A stretch of DNA of 64,000 nt, taken from positions 144,532 through 208,531 of the forward strand of contig JAABSH010000001.1 of the NCBI GenBank assembly GCA_011390465.1, in the 5' to 3' direction. The DNA is from Desulfobacteraceae bacterium. Lineage in GTDB: Bacteria > Desulfobacterota > Desulfobacteria > Desulfobacterales > Desulfosalsimonadaceae. Positions 25,074-33,782 of the stretch are shown here, in pieces (the first letter of the stretch is position 1; each line of letters begins with the position of its first letter). The notes beneath the pieces were generated by a model. That model did not search any database and was not told the origin of the DNA. It saw only the letters and a program-made list of their open reading frames with translations. The position numbers were made by a program, and so were the translations under genes.

Positions 25074-25771
25074 TGCAAACCGACCTGTCCATGCTTGAAG
25101 CCAGCCTTAGCTATGCCTTTACCAACCGGGAAGTTCTTGAAACCGCCCTGCGACACAGCTCTTTTGTAAATGAACTGCCCGATCCCAAACCCGAAAATAA
25201 TGAACGGTTTGAGTTTTTAGGGGATGCCGTCCTGAGTCTGAGTATCAGCCATCTGCTTATGGAACGGTTTCCGGAGCGCAGTGAAGGGGACTTGTCCAAA
25301 ATCCGGTCCCAGCTGGTCAATGAAATCCAGCTTTCCCATGTTGCCGCAACCCTTGAGCTTGGCAAGTTTCTGTGGCTGGGCAAAGGCGAGACCCAGACCG
25401 GGGGCCGCAAAAAAAATTCCATTCTGGCGGACACCATGGAGGCCCTGCTGGCGGCGGTGTATCTGGACGGGGGATTTGCCCGGGCATTTGAAGTGGTCAA
25501 AATCCATTTTTCCGGACTGTTTGACCAGGTGGCGGTTCCGGATGACAACCCGGATTATAAAAGCAGGCTCCAGGAAAAAGTCCAGGCAGAAGGCGCTGTT
25601 CAGCCGGAGTACCGGATCATCACTGAAACCGGCCCGGATCATGACAAAACCTTTGAAGCCGCCCTGGACCTGGGGGACAAAACCTTTACCGGAACCGGTA
25701 AAAGCAAAAAAACCGCTGAACAGGCAGCCGCCAGAAACGCACTGCAGCAGTTAAATGACATCCCTTCGTAA
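25073..25771 (+). CDS. rnc: Ribonuclease III
   Basis: A 232-residue double-stranded RNA endonuclease for rRNA and mRNA processing. The signature ERFEFLGDAVLSLSIS near residue 43 and the second acidic cluster in ILADTMEALLAAVYLDGG give the magnesium-binding residues. The C-terminal double-stranded RNA-binding domain (about residues 158-228) begins DYKSRLQEKVQAEG and ends KSKKTAEQAAARNALQQL. The ATG shares one base with the stop of the PHP gene. Seventeen bases at the end overlap the radical SAM gene, consistent with a tight operon. Confidence 0.96.
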   Translation: MQTDLSMLEASLSYAFTNREVLETALRHSSFVNELPDPKPENNERFEFLGDAVLSLSISHLLMERFPERSEGDLSKIRSQLVNEIQLSHVAATLELGKFLWLGKGETQTGGRKKNSILADTMEALLAAVYLDGGFARAFEVVKIHFSGLFDQVAVPDDNPDYKSRLQEKVQAEGAVQPEYRIITETGPDHDKTFEAALDLGDKTFTGTGKSKKTAEQAAARNALQQLNDIPS

Positions 25772-26888
25772 TTCCCGTAATCCCCGTCGTAATCTTCATT
25801 GCAATCCCCATTGCAATCCCCATTGCAATCCCCAACACAAGCCCCAATGCAATCCACTGATCATCCCGGTATTCATTCCCCACTCCGGGTGCCCCCATCA
25901 TTGCCTTTTCTGCAACCAGCAAAAAATTTCCGGGGTTTCCGCTATGCCGGATGAAACAGAAATTCAGGCAATTATCAATAAATTTCTGGGGTTTAAAAAA
26001 GACCGGCCCTGGGTGGAACTCTCTTTTTTCGGGGGCAACTTTCTGGGGCTAGCACCGGAAAAAATTCAACGCCTGCTGGCGGCAGCAGCCCCCTGGATTG
26101 CATCCGGAGAGATCAACGGCATCCGGTTCTCCACCCGGCCGGACACCATTGACAGCCAAAGATTGGCCCTGATCCGCCCGTATCCGGTAACCACGGTGGA
26201 ACTGGGGGTTCAGTCCATGGACCCCTATGTGCTCCGGCGGGCCAGCCGGGGGCATTCCCCGGAAGACACGGTGCGGGCGGTTTCCCTGTTAAAGGCTGAA
26301 TCCTGCCGCATCGGCCTGCAGATGATGACCGGGCTGCCCGGAGATGATGACGCCACCTGCATCGAAACCGCCCGCCGGATCATCGCCCTGAAACCGGATA
26401 TGGTCCGTATTTATCCGACCCTGGTGCTCTCAGGAAGCCCGCTGGCCATGCTTTATCTAAGGGGAAAATACAAGCCCCAGCCCCTTGAAGCCTGCGTCAA
26501 TCTGCTCAAAACCCTGTATCTGATGTTTCACGAAAACAAAATCGCCGTTATCCGCATGGGGCTTCAGGCATCCGAAGGCCTGGACGATCCGGCTACCGTA
26601 CTGGCCGGCCCGTATCATCCGGCCCTGGGACACATGGTCTATTCACGCATCTTTCTGGATGCGGCTGCGGAAAAAATCCAGAAAATCGCCAACGTCCGGA
26701 AACCTGCCCCAATGGATGCCGTCACATTGCGCATTCATCCCAGAAATCTGTCCCGGATGCAGGGACTCAAAAAAACCAACCTCACCCGACTCAAACAGCG
26801 CTTTCATCTTCAGACACTTATCATCACCACCGACCCGGATCTTGCACAGGATCTTGAACAGGATGCCATTATTGTAACTGCGCAGTGA
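25755..26888 (+). CDS. Elp3-like radical SAM protein with repetitive His/Cys-rich N-terminal extension
   Basis: A 377-residue radical SAM enzyme. The cluster motif CxxxCxxC is in HSGCPHHCLFCNQQKISG, followed by SFFGGNFLGL, TVELGVQSMD and GLQMMTGLPGDD, which resemble Elp3/COG1243 relatives. From memory of Clostridium genomes, an Elp3-like gene next to rnc is a recurrent arrangement. The reaction is unknown, probably RNA-related. The first 35 residues are unusual: a 12-bp tandem repeat encodes CNPHCNPHCNPQHKPQCNP, adding cysteines and histidines. The ATG at 25755 lies inside rnc with no clear ribosome binding site, and no other standard start occurs before the cluster motif, so the true start is uncertain. 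Confidence 0.82.
   Translation: MTSLRNSRNPRRNLHCNPHCNPHCNPQHKPQCNPLIIPVFIPHSGCPHHCLFCNQQKISGVSAMPDETEIQAIINKFLGFKKDRPWVELSFFGGNFLGLAPEKIQRLLAAAAPWIASGEINGIRFSTRPDTIDSQRLALIRPYPVTTVELGVQSMDPYVLRRASRGHSPEDTVRAVSLLKAESCRIGLQMMTGLPGDDDATCIETARRIIALKPDMVRIYPTLVLSGSPLAMLYLRGKYKPQPLEACVNLLKTLYLMFHENKIAVIRMGLQASEGLDDPATVLAGPYHPALGHMVYSRIFLDAAAEKIQKIANVRKPAPMDAVTLRIHPRNLSRMQGLKKTNLTRLKQRFHLQTLIITTDPDLAQDLEQDAIIVTAQ
25797..25856 (+). repeat. Five 12-bp tandem repeats in the radical SAM gene
   Basis: Three perfect copies of CATTGCAATCCC (25797-25832) are followed by two degenerate copies. The unit is a multiple of three, so copy-number change would lengthen or shorten the protein by four residues without breaking the frame. 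Confidence 0.85.
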
Positions 26889-26973
26889 GCTGATTTTAAG
26901 GGTGCCGTCAATTTCAATTTTCCTGATCCGGTTCCTGGCCCGGTTTCTGGTTGGGGCTTCAAATTGATGGATT

Positions 26974-27028
26974 AAACGTCGAGCATCGAACATCGAATAA
27001 TGTTGGACGTTCGGTGTTCGATGTTCAA
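26974..27028. repeat. Palindromic repeat with GAACATCGAA/TTCGATGTTC arms
   Basis: A perfect 10-bp inverted repeat (26988-26997 with 27017-27026) sits within a longer, imperfectly symmetrical run of CATCGAACATCGAA-like units. It may act as a hairpin after the radical SAM gene. Similar strings are dispersed in many environmental genomes, from memory. Confidence 0.6.
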
Positions 27029-27130
27029 GCGCCTTTTGGCACAGACCCCAAATACGAGAACAATTTTACCCTGGGTTCAGTCATACATATACTTTCTTTT
27101 CAAAAAATTAAGTGATAACGTAAAAACAAT

Positions 27131-27270
27131 TTGCAGATCAATGTCGTTAACTTAAGCGGTTTCAATGTAGGGGAGGGGTTTACCCCTCCTGCGAAAAAGG
27201 AGACACATGCCGGGAGGGGATAAACCCCTCCCCTACGCATATGGCCTAAGTTAATGACATTGATTTGCAG
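27131..27270. mobile_element. MITE-like nested palindrome of about 140 bp
   Basis: Outer arms of about 25 bp (27131-27156 and 27246-27270) are inverted copies around the core ATCAATGTCRTTAACTTA. Inside lie inner arms beginning GTAGGGGAGGGGTTTA (27167) and its inverse ending 27236. Each inner arm is itself a small palindrome of GGGAGGGG and CCCCTCCC. No protein is encoded. The design fits a non-autonomous transposable or REP-like element inserted between the radical SAM gene and the next operon. Confidence 0.6.
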
Positions 27271-27348
27271 ATTGTTACGGGCCGATACCAACACCGGATT
27301 ACCGGCCCTTTTCAGATACAGACAGCGATTATAGAAAGGAAATCTTTC

Positions 27349-29109
27349 ATGCAGGACCTTACCAAAGCCCAAAAAGCCCGGGTGGCCATCCGGTCATTCA
27401 AAGCCATTGCCTATACCCTTGCCCTGCGGGGATTTTACCGGCCCTCCGGAAAAATGGGCCAGACCCTGGCGGATTGTCTTATCGCTCTCAGCCCGGAGAT
27501 TTACGGCACCATGAATGATCCCCGGATCGTGGAACTCAATGGCCTGGAATACGTGACGGATCGCCTGCCACGGGGAGTGGAGGAATGCACGCGCATTATT
27601 CTGACAGAAGAAGAGCAGTTTGAAGACAGTCCCTTTGAAAAAATCATTCCCTTAAAACGCCGGCGCTCCTGCTACCGCATCAGTGAAAATGAATACTGCT
27701 TTGTCATTACCCGGGGCATCAGTGAAATTTATGATATTCTCACCCATATCTGCTTTCTGAATCTCGAGGCCAAAAAAATCCATTCCCGGATGACCGATGA
27801 ACTTGGCCGGGTTCCCAAGGAATGGAAAGATCTGGAAAAAATCATTCCCCACATCGATACCATGACCCAAAAAGAAGTGGATGAAGCCATCTGGGATTTG
27901 TCGCTCATTGTCGGCCGTCCCTATCATGAAACCAAAGCCGCGTACGAATCCTTTGAAAAAAACAAGCAGGAATACAACAGCAACAATGGTCTGTTTAATC
28001 TGATTTACCGCCTGGGCAAGCGGGTGGAAGCTGAAGAGCAGGATTTTGAAAACTTTCTTATCGTCCACCTGACCCCGTCGTTGATGAACATTATCGCGCA
28101 CCAGCGGTACGGGGATAAATGGGCTGCCGATGTAAGCCAGAAACTGGCGGAACTCAACCTTCAAAACCGGCCCCTGCATATTATCAGCGCCAATCTCCAC
28201 AGTGTATCAAACCTTGTCTACGGCCACGCGGCCACGGTCTCCTGCGGCACCCAAAAAGTGGTGACCGCGGATGAGCTGTATAATTTTGTCCAGTGCCTCC
28301 GCGGCCAGCGCAGTGATATTCTGAAATTTGCCGCCGCCCATGGATTTTATGAACTTTTGGACCGGTCCGGCACCCATATTGACTGTCAGATTATCGATTC
28401 TGCCGACTTCAAGGGGATGCCCTTTCATCCGGACATTCATCTGTCTTTACCGGAAGACGACAGTGAAAAACCCGTGATCCTGGTAATGGATTATGCTTTC
28501 GGGGCCCAGGCCTTTGAAGTCATGGACCGGCTTCTGGAATACTGTTCCGGAAATCCGCCGGTGCCCATGAACATCCAATCCATCTCCATCATGGGCAAAG
28601 CCGGCATCCTTACCGGCAACAAGGGAGACATCATGCTGGCCACGGCCCATGTTATTGAAGGAACATCGGACAATTACATTTTCGACAACGACCTCTCAAA
28701 AGCGGATTTTGATCCGGATATCAATATTTATACCGGCCCCATGGTCACGGTACTGGGCACGTCTCTGCAAAACCGGGATCTGCTGGAAAGATTTCAAACC
28801 AGCTGGAACACTGTGGGCCTGGAAATGGAAGGGGGCCATTATCAGCGGGCCATCAGTGCGGCCCGCATCAAAGGCCACATTTCAGAAGACGTGAAAGTCC
28901 GCTACGCCTACTATGCTTCAGACAATCCCCTGGTGAGCGGCGAAACCCTGGCAGCCGGGGAAATGGGCGTGGAAGGCATCCGGCCCACCTATATGGTGAC
29001 CAAAGTAATCCTGGAAAAAATATTTTCCCAAAAAAATAAACCGGAAAATAAACCGGAAAATAAACAAGATAACGAACCAGAAAAACAAGCCAAAAAACAA
29101 AATAAATAA
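27349..29109 (+). CDS. Conserved large cytoplasmic protein of unknown function, nucleoside-phosphorylase-like C-terminal part
   Basis: A 586-residue soluble protein. I chose ATG 27349 after AAAGGA; the open frame extends back to 27265 without a ribosome binding site. The first 350 residues are helical and unassigned. Residues about 395-570 contain IILVMDYAFGAQAFEVMDRLL-like strands, SIMGKAGILTGNKGDIMLA, and VGLEMEGGHYQRAISAARI. The E-M-E element resembles the ribose-binding motif of purine/uridine phosphorylases and AMP nucleosidase, so a nucleoside-related activity is possible but not shown. From memory it may match a family named DUF6909; this is unchecked. The tail is low complexity, with repeated NKPE units. 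An MltF-like gene follows 86 bases later. Confidence 0.6.
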   Translation: MQDLTKAQKARVAIRSFKAIAYTLALRGFYRPSGKMGQTLADCLIALSPEIYGTMNDPRIVELNGLEYVTDRLPRGVEECTRIILTEEEQFEDSPFEKIIPLKRRRSCYRISENEYCFVITRGISEIYDILTHICFLNLEAKKIHSRMTDELGRVPKEWKDLEKIIPHIDTMTQKEVDEAIWDLSLIVGRPYHETKAAYESFEKNKQEYNSNNGLFNLIYRLGKRVEAEEQDFENFLIVHLTPSLMNIIAHQRYGDKWAADVSQKLAELNLQNRPLHIISANLHSVSNLVYGHAATVSCGTQKVVTADELYNFVQCLRGQRSDILKFAAAHGFYELLDRSGTHIDCQIIDSADFKGMPFHPDIHLSLPEDDSEKPVILVMDYAFGAQAFEVMDRLLEYCSGNPPVPMNIQSISIMGKAGILTGNKGDIMLATAHVIEGTSDNYIFDNDLSKADFDPDINIYTGPMVTVLGTSLQNRDLLERFQTSWNTVGLEMEGGHYQRAISAARIKGHISEDVKVRYAYYASDNPLVSGETLAAGEMGVEGIRPTYMVTKVILEKIFSQKNKPENKPENKQDNEPEKQAKKQNK

Positions 29110-29195
29110 TATGGTTATCTGCTTCCCCGAAACTGCCGTGTTTTTACCGGGATCGGCATCAGCCTGACAACAGCAGACAGCCGGACATCGATTTT

Positions 29196-30731
29196 ATGCA
29201 ACGCAAGGAGACAAAAGCAACCATCACCGCCATTGTTCTGACCGTGGCGGTGATCATGATGGGGGGGGCCGGCTTTCTTGTTGTCCGCCACACCGGAGAA
29301 TCTGGCAATGCCGCCTTTCAGGCAAATACCGGGCCGGTGTCTCCGGGCACCCGCCCGGGGACTGACGAAAATCTTTCCTGGCTGAAACAACAGTGGACCG
29401 GCGATTTTCCGGCCATGGCCGACCGCAATATTATCCGCGCCCTGGTACCTTACAGCAAAACCTATTATTTTCTGGATGGCATTGATCAGCGGGGATTTGC
29501 CTATGAAATGCTCAAAGCTTTTGAAGAATACATCAATGCGGCGGAAAACCGGGACGTAATCAAAATCCGGGTCATGGTCATTCCCACCCGGCGCAACCGC
29601 CTGATTCCGGATCTGGTAGACGGCCGGGGCGATATTGCCGCCGGCAACCTGACCATTACCCCGGAACGCTTAAAGCATGTGGATTTTTCAAATCCCGGGC
29701 TTTCCAATGTCATGGAAATTCTGGTGACCGGCCCGGGCGTCCCCATCCCTGAAGCCATAGAAGACCTTTCCGGACAACCCGTTTATGTGCGGGCCTCATC
29801 CAGCTACTATGAAAGCCTGATGCAGACAAACCGCCGGTTTAAAAAGGAAAAAATCAAACCCATCCGTATTCAAGCACTTGATGAACTGCTGGAAGACGAA
29901 GATGTGCTTGAAATGATGAATGCCGGCATCATCCCCAGAACCGTTATCGACAACCACAAGGCCGGGTGCTGGTCGGATATTTTCAGTGATCTCACCTTCT
30001 GCCACCATATCCGGCTGCGGGAAAACGGAGAAGTGGCCTGGGCCATCCGGAAAAACAGCCCAACGCTCAAACAAAAAATCAACGCCTTTGCAAAAACCCA
30101 TAAAAGGGGAACGTTGATGGGCAACATTTTGTTCAACCGGTATCTGGGATCCTGCTGCTGGATGAGCAATCCCATGGAAAAAGACGCGTTTGACCGGTTT
30201 GAAAATTCAGTGTCCCTGTTTAAAAAATACGGCCGGAAATATGATTTCGACTGGGTGATGCTCGCGGCCCTGGCGTATCAGGAATCCCGCATCAACCAGG
30301 ATCGCATGAACCCTTCCGGCGCTGTTGGCGTGATGCAGGTGCTGCCGTCCACAGCCGCAGACCCCAACGTGGGCATCACAGACATTCATACCCTTGAAGG
30401 CAACATCCACGCAGGAGTCAAATATCTGGCGTTTTTAAAAAACCGGTATTTCGCGGGTCAGCCCATGGACCGCCTGAACAAAATGTTTTTTACCCTGGCA
30501 AGCTACAATGCCGGGCCGGCAAAAATCGCCCGGATGCGGCAGAAAACCGCTGAAATGAATCTGAACCCGAACCGCTGGTTTGAAAATGTGGAAATGGCAG
30601 TGGCCCGGGAAATCGGCCGGGAAACCGTGCAGTATGTGAGCAATATTTATAAATATTACATTGCCTACCGCATGATCGTGGATGCGGGCCAGGAAAAAGA
30701 CCGGCTCAAAAAGCAATTTTCCGCCGGATAA
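29196..30731 (+). CDS. MltF-like membrane-bound lytic murein transglycosylase
   Basis: A 511-residue protein with an N-terminal membrane anchor (about residues 8-28). A periplasmic solute-binding-protein-like domain (about 75-325) precedes a lysozyme-like transglycosylase domain (about 345-490). The catalytic glutamate is in ALAYQESRINQD, followed by SGAVGVMQVLPSTA and FTLASYNAGPAKI, the standard SLT motifs. MltF enzymes cleave the glycan strand of peptidoglycan to anhydromuropeptides, and the binding-protein domain may sense muropeptides. It ends just before a strong two-way terminator. No clear ribosome binding site precedes the ATG. Confidence 0.9.
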   Translation: MQRKETKATITAIVLTVAVIMMGGAGFLVVRHTGESGNAAFQANTGPVSPGTRPGTDENLSWLKQQWTGDFPAMADRNIIRALVPYSKTYYFLDGIDQRGFAYEMLKAFEEYINAAENRDVIKIRVMVIPTRRNRLIPDLVDGRGDIAAGNLTITPERLKHVDFSNPGLSNVMEILVTGPGVPIPEAIEDLSGQPVYVRASSSYYESLMQTNRRFKKEKIKPIRIQALDELLEDEDVLEMMNAGIIPRTVIDNHKAGCWSDIFSDLTFCHHIRLRENGEVAWAIRKNSPTLKQKINAFAKTHKRGTLMGNILFNRYLGSCCWMSNPMEKDAFDRFENSVSLFKKYGRKYDFDWVMLAALAYQESRINQDRMNPSGAVGVMQVLPSTAADPNVGITDIHTLEGNIHAGVKYLAFLKNRYFAGQPMDRLNKMFFTLASYNAGPAKIARMRQKTAEMNLNPNRWFENVEMAVAREIGRETVQYVSNIYKYYIAYRMIVDAGQEKDRLKKQFSAG

Positions 30732-30750
30732 AGCAGGATATAATGGATAA

Positions 30751-30787
30751 AAAAGCCGGGAAGGGGCAACCCCCTTCCCGGCTTTTT
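30751..30787. terminator. Bidirectional terminator between mltF-like and betaine transporter genes
   Basis: A perfect 16-bp stem AAAAGCCGGGAAGGGG/CCCCTTCCCGGCTTTT with loop CAAC, flanked by A and T runs, lies between two converging genes and can stop transcripts from both sides. Confidence 0.92.
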
Positions 30788-30808
30788 GTCTTTAACTTTA
30801 TCTAAAAA

Positions 30809-31660
30809 TTACTTCAGCCATTGTTTGACAATTTCCGGATTGTTTTTCACCCATTTTTTCGCGTTTTCCCCGGCTTTGCCGTTTTCCATGTTCATGGCCA
30901 TGACTTCACCGATTTCCGCGGGCCCCCACTGGAAGTTGTCCAGTATTTTGTAAACTTCAGGCATATCTTCTTTCAGGCCTTTTCTAACAATCGTATTAAT
31001 GGTTTCAGATTCACCAAATACTTTTTTGGGATCTTCGAGAAATTTAAGATCAAATTTGGCAAATTTCCAGTGCGGTACCCAGCCGGTCACCACCACCCAT
31101 TTCTTGTCGTCGTATCTGTCTTTCAACTCCGCGGTCATCATGGGGCCGGTGGAAGACACCAGTTCCATATTGTTAAGGTTGTATTCTTCCAGCGCAAGCT
31201 CTGATTTGCTCATGATGCCGGCACCCGGATCAATACCGATAATTCGCCCGTCAAACTTCTTGGCGTGGCTGTTCAGTTCTTCGATAGAATCAATGGTCAC
31301 ATAGGTGGGAACCACAAGACCGATTCTCGCGCCTGCCATGCTGGGGCCGAGGTCCACAATATCCTCTTTATACTTTTTAACATACTGGCCATGGGTCACC
31401 GGCAGCCAGGCGGTTGTCATGGCATCCTGGTCTCCTGTTGCCAGGGACGCATACATGGCCGCTGCCGCCACAGAGGTAAGTTCCACTTTGTAATCAGTTT
31501 CCTGTTCAATCACCGCCTTTACAACATTTGAGCTTGCAGTGGCGCAGGCCCATTCCACATAAACGATTTTGACCTTTTCTGCGGCAATGGCAGTGGTGGT
31601 AAAAACACATACCATGCAAAGACTGAGCAAAAGTGCGGTAAAAAATTTAAAATGTTTCAT
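30809..31660 (-). CDS. Glycine betaine/choline ABC transporter substrate-binding protein
   Basis: A 283-residue periplasmic binding protein (OpuAC/ProX type) with a cleavable signal peptide (cleavage after TTTAIAA). The mature part begins EKVKIVYVEWACATASSNVV. The tryptophans in YVEWACA, MTTAWLPVTHG and VVTGWVPHWKF are likely to form the aromatic cage for the quaternary ammonium group, as known in this family. It is the last gene of the MarR-ProV-ProW-binding protein row. It has a good AAGGAG site and its own terminator. Uptake of betaine protects against osmotic stress. Confidence 0.92.
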   Translation of the reverse strand: MKHFKFFTALLLSLCMVCVFTTTAIAAEKVKIVYVEWACATASSNVVKAVIEQETDYKVELTSVAAAAMYASLATGDQDAMTTAWLPVTHGQYVKKYKEDIVDLGPSMAGARIGLVVPTYVTIDSIEELNSHAKKFDGRIIGIDPGAGIMSKSELALEEYNLNNMELVSSTGPMMTAELKDRYDDKKWVVVTGWVPHWKFAKFDLKFLEDPKKVFGESETINTIVRKGLKEDMPEVYKILDNFQWGPAEIGEVMAMNMENGKAGENAKKWVKNNPEIVKQWLK

Positions 31661-31690
31661 TTTTGACTCCTTTTTTTGTTGAATTTTTAA

Positions 31691-32551
31691 TTAATGGTCC
31701 TTGCTAACTTCTTCATGTCTCTGTCTGCCGACCTGCTGTAAAATTCTGTCCAGCAGAATGGCAATGATAACGATACCCAACCCGGCTTCAAACCCGGCAC
31801 CGCTTTGAAGCCGTTGAATCGCTTTCCATACTTCACCCCCCAGTCCTTTGGCGCCGATCATCGCCGCGATCACCACCATGGAAAGGGCCAGCATCACTGT
31901 CTGGTTGATGCCTGCCATAATGGTCGGCGTTGCCATGGGAAGCTGAAGTTTAAAAAGTTTTTGCCGCGGATTGGACCCGAACGCGTCTGCCGCTTCAACC
32001 AGCTCGCTGGGCACCTGGCGGATGCCAAGACAGGTGAGCCGGATCACCGGCGGCACGGAAAAAATCACGGTTGAAAAAATCGCCGCCACCTTTCCAAGAC
32101 CGAAAAACGGGATTGCCGGAATCAGATACACAAAGGCCGGCATGGTCTGCATAAAATCCAGAACCGGCATGGTGATTTTATACGATGTTTGGTTCAGGGC
32201 CGCAAAAATCCCCAAGGGAAGACCGATGATCATTGAAAAAAGCGTGGCAATCAGCACAAGGGCAAGGGTGTCAAGGGTCGGATACCACAGCCCCAGATTT
32301 AAAATCAGAAACAGTCCCACAAAAGAAAGCACCGCAACCCCTTTTTTCCGGGTCAGATACCAGGAAAGGGCGGTCACAATAAGGATGAATAAAACCGGCG
32401 GGACAAATGTCATTCCGGCAATGATCACATCAATTGCCGCCTCAATGCCCTTGGACATTGCTTTGGTAATGAAAGAAAAATTGGAGTCAAGAAACTCAAT
32501 GCCCCTTTCAACTCCCTCGCCAATGGGTATCTTTGGAATATTAACATCCAT
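31691..32551 (-). CDS. Glycine betaine ABC transporter permease (ProW/OpuAB type)
   Basis: A 286-residue membrane protein with about six to seven helices. I chose ATG 32551, eight bases after AGGAGG; a longer frame to 32572 would overlap the ATPase gene. The inner-membrane component signature is seen around EAADAFGSNPRQKLFKLQLP, the EAA loop that contacts the ATPase. MVVIAAMIGAKGLGGEVWKA is typical of ProW. It starts one base after the ATPase stop, indicating translational coupling. Confidence 0.93.
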   Translation of the reverse strand: MDVNIPKIPIGEGVERGIEFLDSNFSFITKAMSKGIEAAIDVIIAGMTFVPPVLFILIVTALSWYLTRKKGVAVLSFVGLFLILNLGLWYPTLDTLALVLIATLFSMIIGLPLGIFAALNQTSYKITMPVLDFMQTMPAFVYLIPAIPFFGLGKVAAIFSTVIFSVPPVIRLTCLGIRQVPSELVEAADAFGSNPRQKLFKLQLPMATPTIMAGINQTVMLALSMVVIAAMIGAKGLGGEVWKAIQRLQSGAGFEAGLGIVIIAILLDRILQQVGRQRHEEVSKDH

Positions 32552-32552
32552 A

Positions 32553-33740
32553 TCAGCTTCCTCCTTCAGCAAGGGCCGCCAGCAGCGTGCCTCTTATGAT
32601 AACGCCCTTGAGTTTTTTATTTTCATCAATAACGCCAAGGGGGTAGGGAAGATTGTGAAGAATTTCAAACAGCTCGGAAGCCGGTGCATCCGGCGTCACG
32701 GTAATGATATCCTCCTCAATGATTTTTGTGAGATCCTTGTCGCCCCTCTTCTGTGCTTCAGATGCTTTTTCAGCAGTGATCATTCCCACCAGGGTGTTAT
32801 CCTGACGGGTAATAAACAGTTTGGAAAAATTGTTGTTTCGCATTTTTCTCAAGGCAGACATCGGCCCGTCATTTCTGATGTGACCGGTGGCTTTTACCTT
32901 GTTCATCACATGCCGTGCGGTAAGAATTTTGGTTAAATTCACATCTTCAACAAATTTTTCCACATACCTTGTGGCCGGATTCATGAGAATATCTTCCGGT
33001 GTTCCGATCTGAACCACCTTGCCATCTTTCATCAAAACAATCCGGTCGCCCAGTTTAAGGGCTTCGTCAAGGTCATGGCTGATAAAAACAATGGTTTTTT
33101 TCACCTTGTCCTGAAGATCAATGAGCTCATCCTGCATATCGCTTCGGATCAGCGGATCCAGGGCGGAAAAGGCTTCATCCATCAAAAGAATATCCGGATC
33201 CAGGGCAAGGGCCCGGGCGAGTCCCACCCGCTGCTGCATGCCCCCGCTCATCTGGGACGGGTAGCTGTCTTCATGGCCTTGCAGTCCCACCTGTGCCAGA
33301 ACATCAATGGCGATTTTTCTTCTTTCCTGAGGGTCCATTCCTTTTATTTCAAGACCGTATTCCGCGTTTTCCGCAATGGTTCTGTGGGGAAACAACGCGA
33401 AATGCTGAAACACCATTCCGAATTTTTTCTGCCGCAGCTTTCTGAGTTCCGCCTCATTCAGACTGCCGATATCAACACCATCAATGTTGATCTGTCCGGC
33501 TGAAGGCTCAATCAGCCGGTTAAGGCATCTGACAAGGGTTGATTTCCCGCTTCCCGAAAGACCCATGATAACAAGAATTTCACCTTCTTTAACATCAAAA
33601 GTGACACCGCCAACACCAACCGCATGTTTGGTTTTGTTGAGGAGTTCATCCTTTGTCATTCCATCCTTTAAAAGCTGGACAGCTTTTTTCGGATCGGGTC
33701 CAAAAATTTTGTATACTTCTTTAATCTGTATTTTGGACAT
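32553..33740 (-). CDS. Glycine betaine ABC transporter ATP-binding protein with CBS domains (ProV/OpuAA type)
   Basis: A 395-residue ATPase. Walker A GLSGSGKST, signature MSGGMQQRVGLARAL, Walker B ILLMDEAFSALDP and the switch histidine in VFISHDLDEALKLGDR are all present. The N terminus (KIQIKEVYKIFG then KHAVGVGGVTF) is typical of ProV. Two CBS domains occupy about residues 275-395 (LTARHVMNKV and IIEEDIITVTPDAPASELF); in OpuA-type transporters these sense ionic strength or c-di-AMP. It starts 42 bases after the MarR gene. Confidence 0.95.
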   Translation of the reverse strand: MSKIQIKEVYKIFGPDPKKAVQLLKDGMTKDELLNKTKHAVGVGGVTFDVKEGEILVIMGLSGSGKSTLVRCLNRLIEPSAGQINIDGVDIGSLNEAELRKLRQKKFGMVFQHFALFPHRTIAENAEYGLEIKGMDPQERRKIAIDVLAQVGLQGHEDSYPSQMSGGMQQRVGLARALALDPDILLMDEAFSALDPLIRSDMQDELIDLQDKVKKTIVFISHDLDEALKLGDRIVLMKDGKVVQIGTPEDILMNPATRYVEKFVEDVNLTKILTARHVMNKVKATGHIRNDGPMSALRKMRNNNFSKLFITRQDNTLVGMITAEKASEAQKRGDKDLTKIIEEDIITVTPDAPASELFEILHNLPYPLGVIDENKKLKGVIIRGTLLAALAEGGS

Positions 33741-33782
33741 GGTTTTTTCCTGTAAAAAGTTATTATTTTAATTGCCTATGAA

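Noticed and set aside
25797..25856. Possible CRISPR-like repeat array
   Set aside because: The 12-bp units are contiguous with no spacers and lie inside a coding frame.
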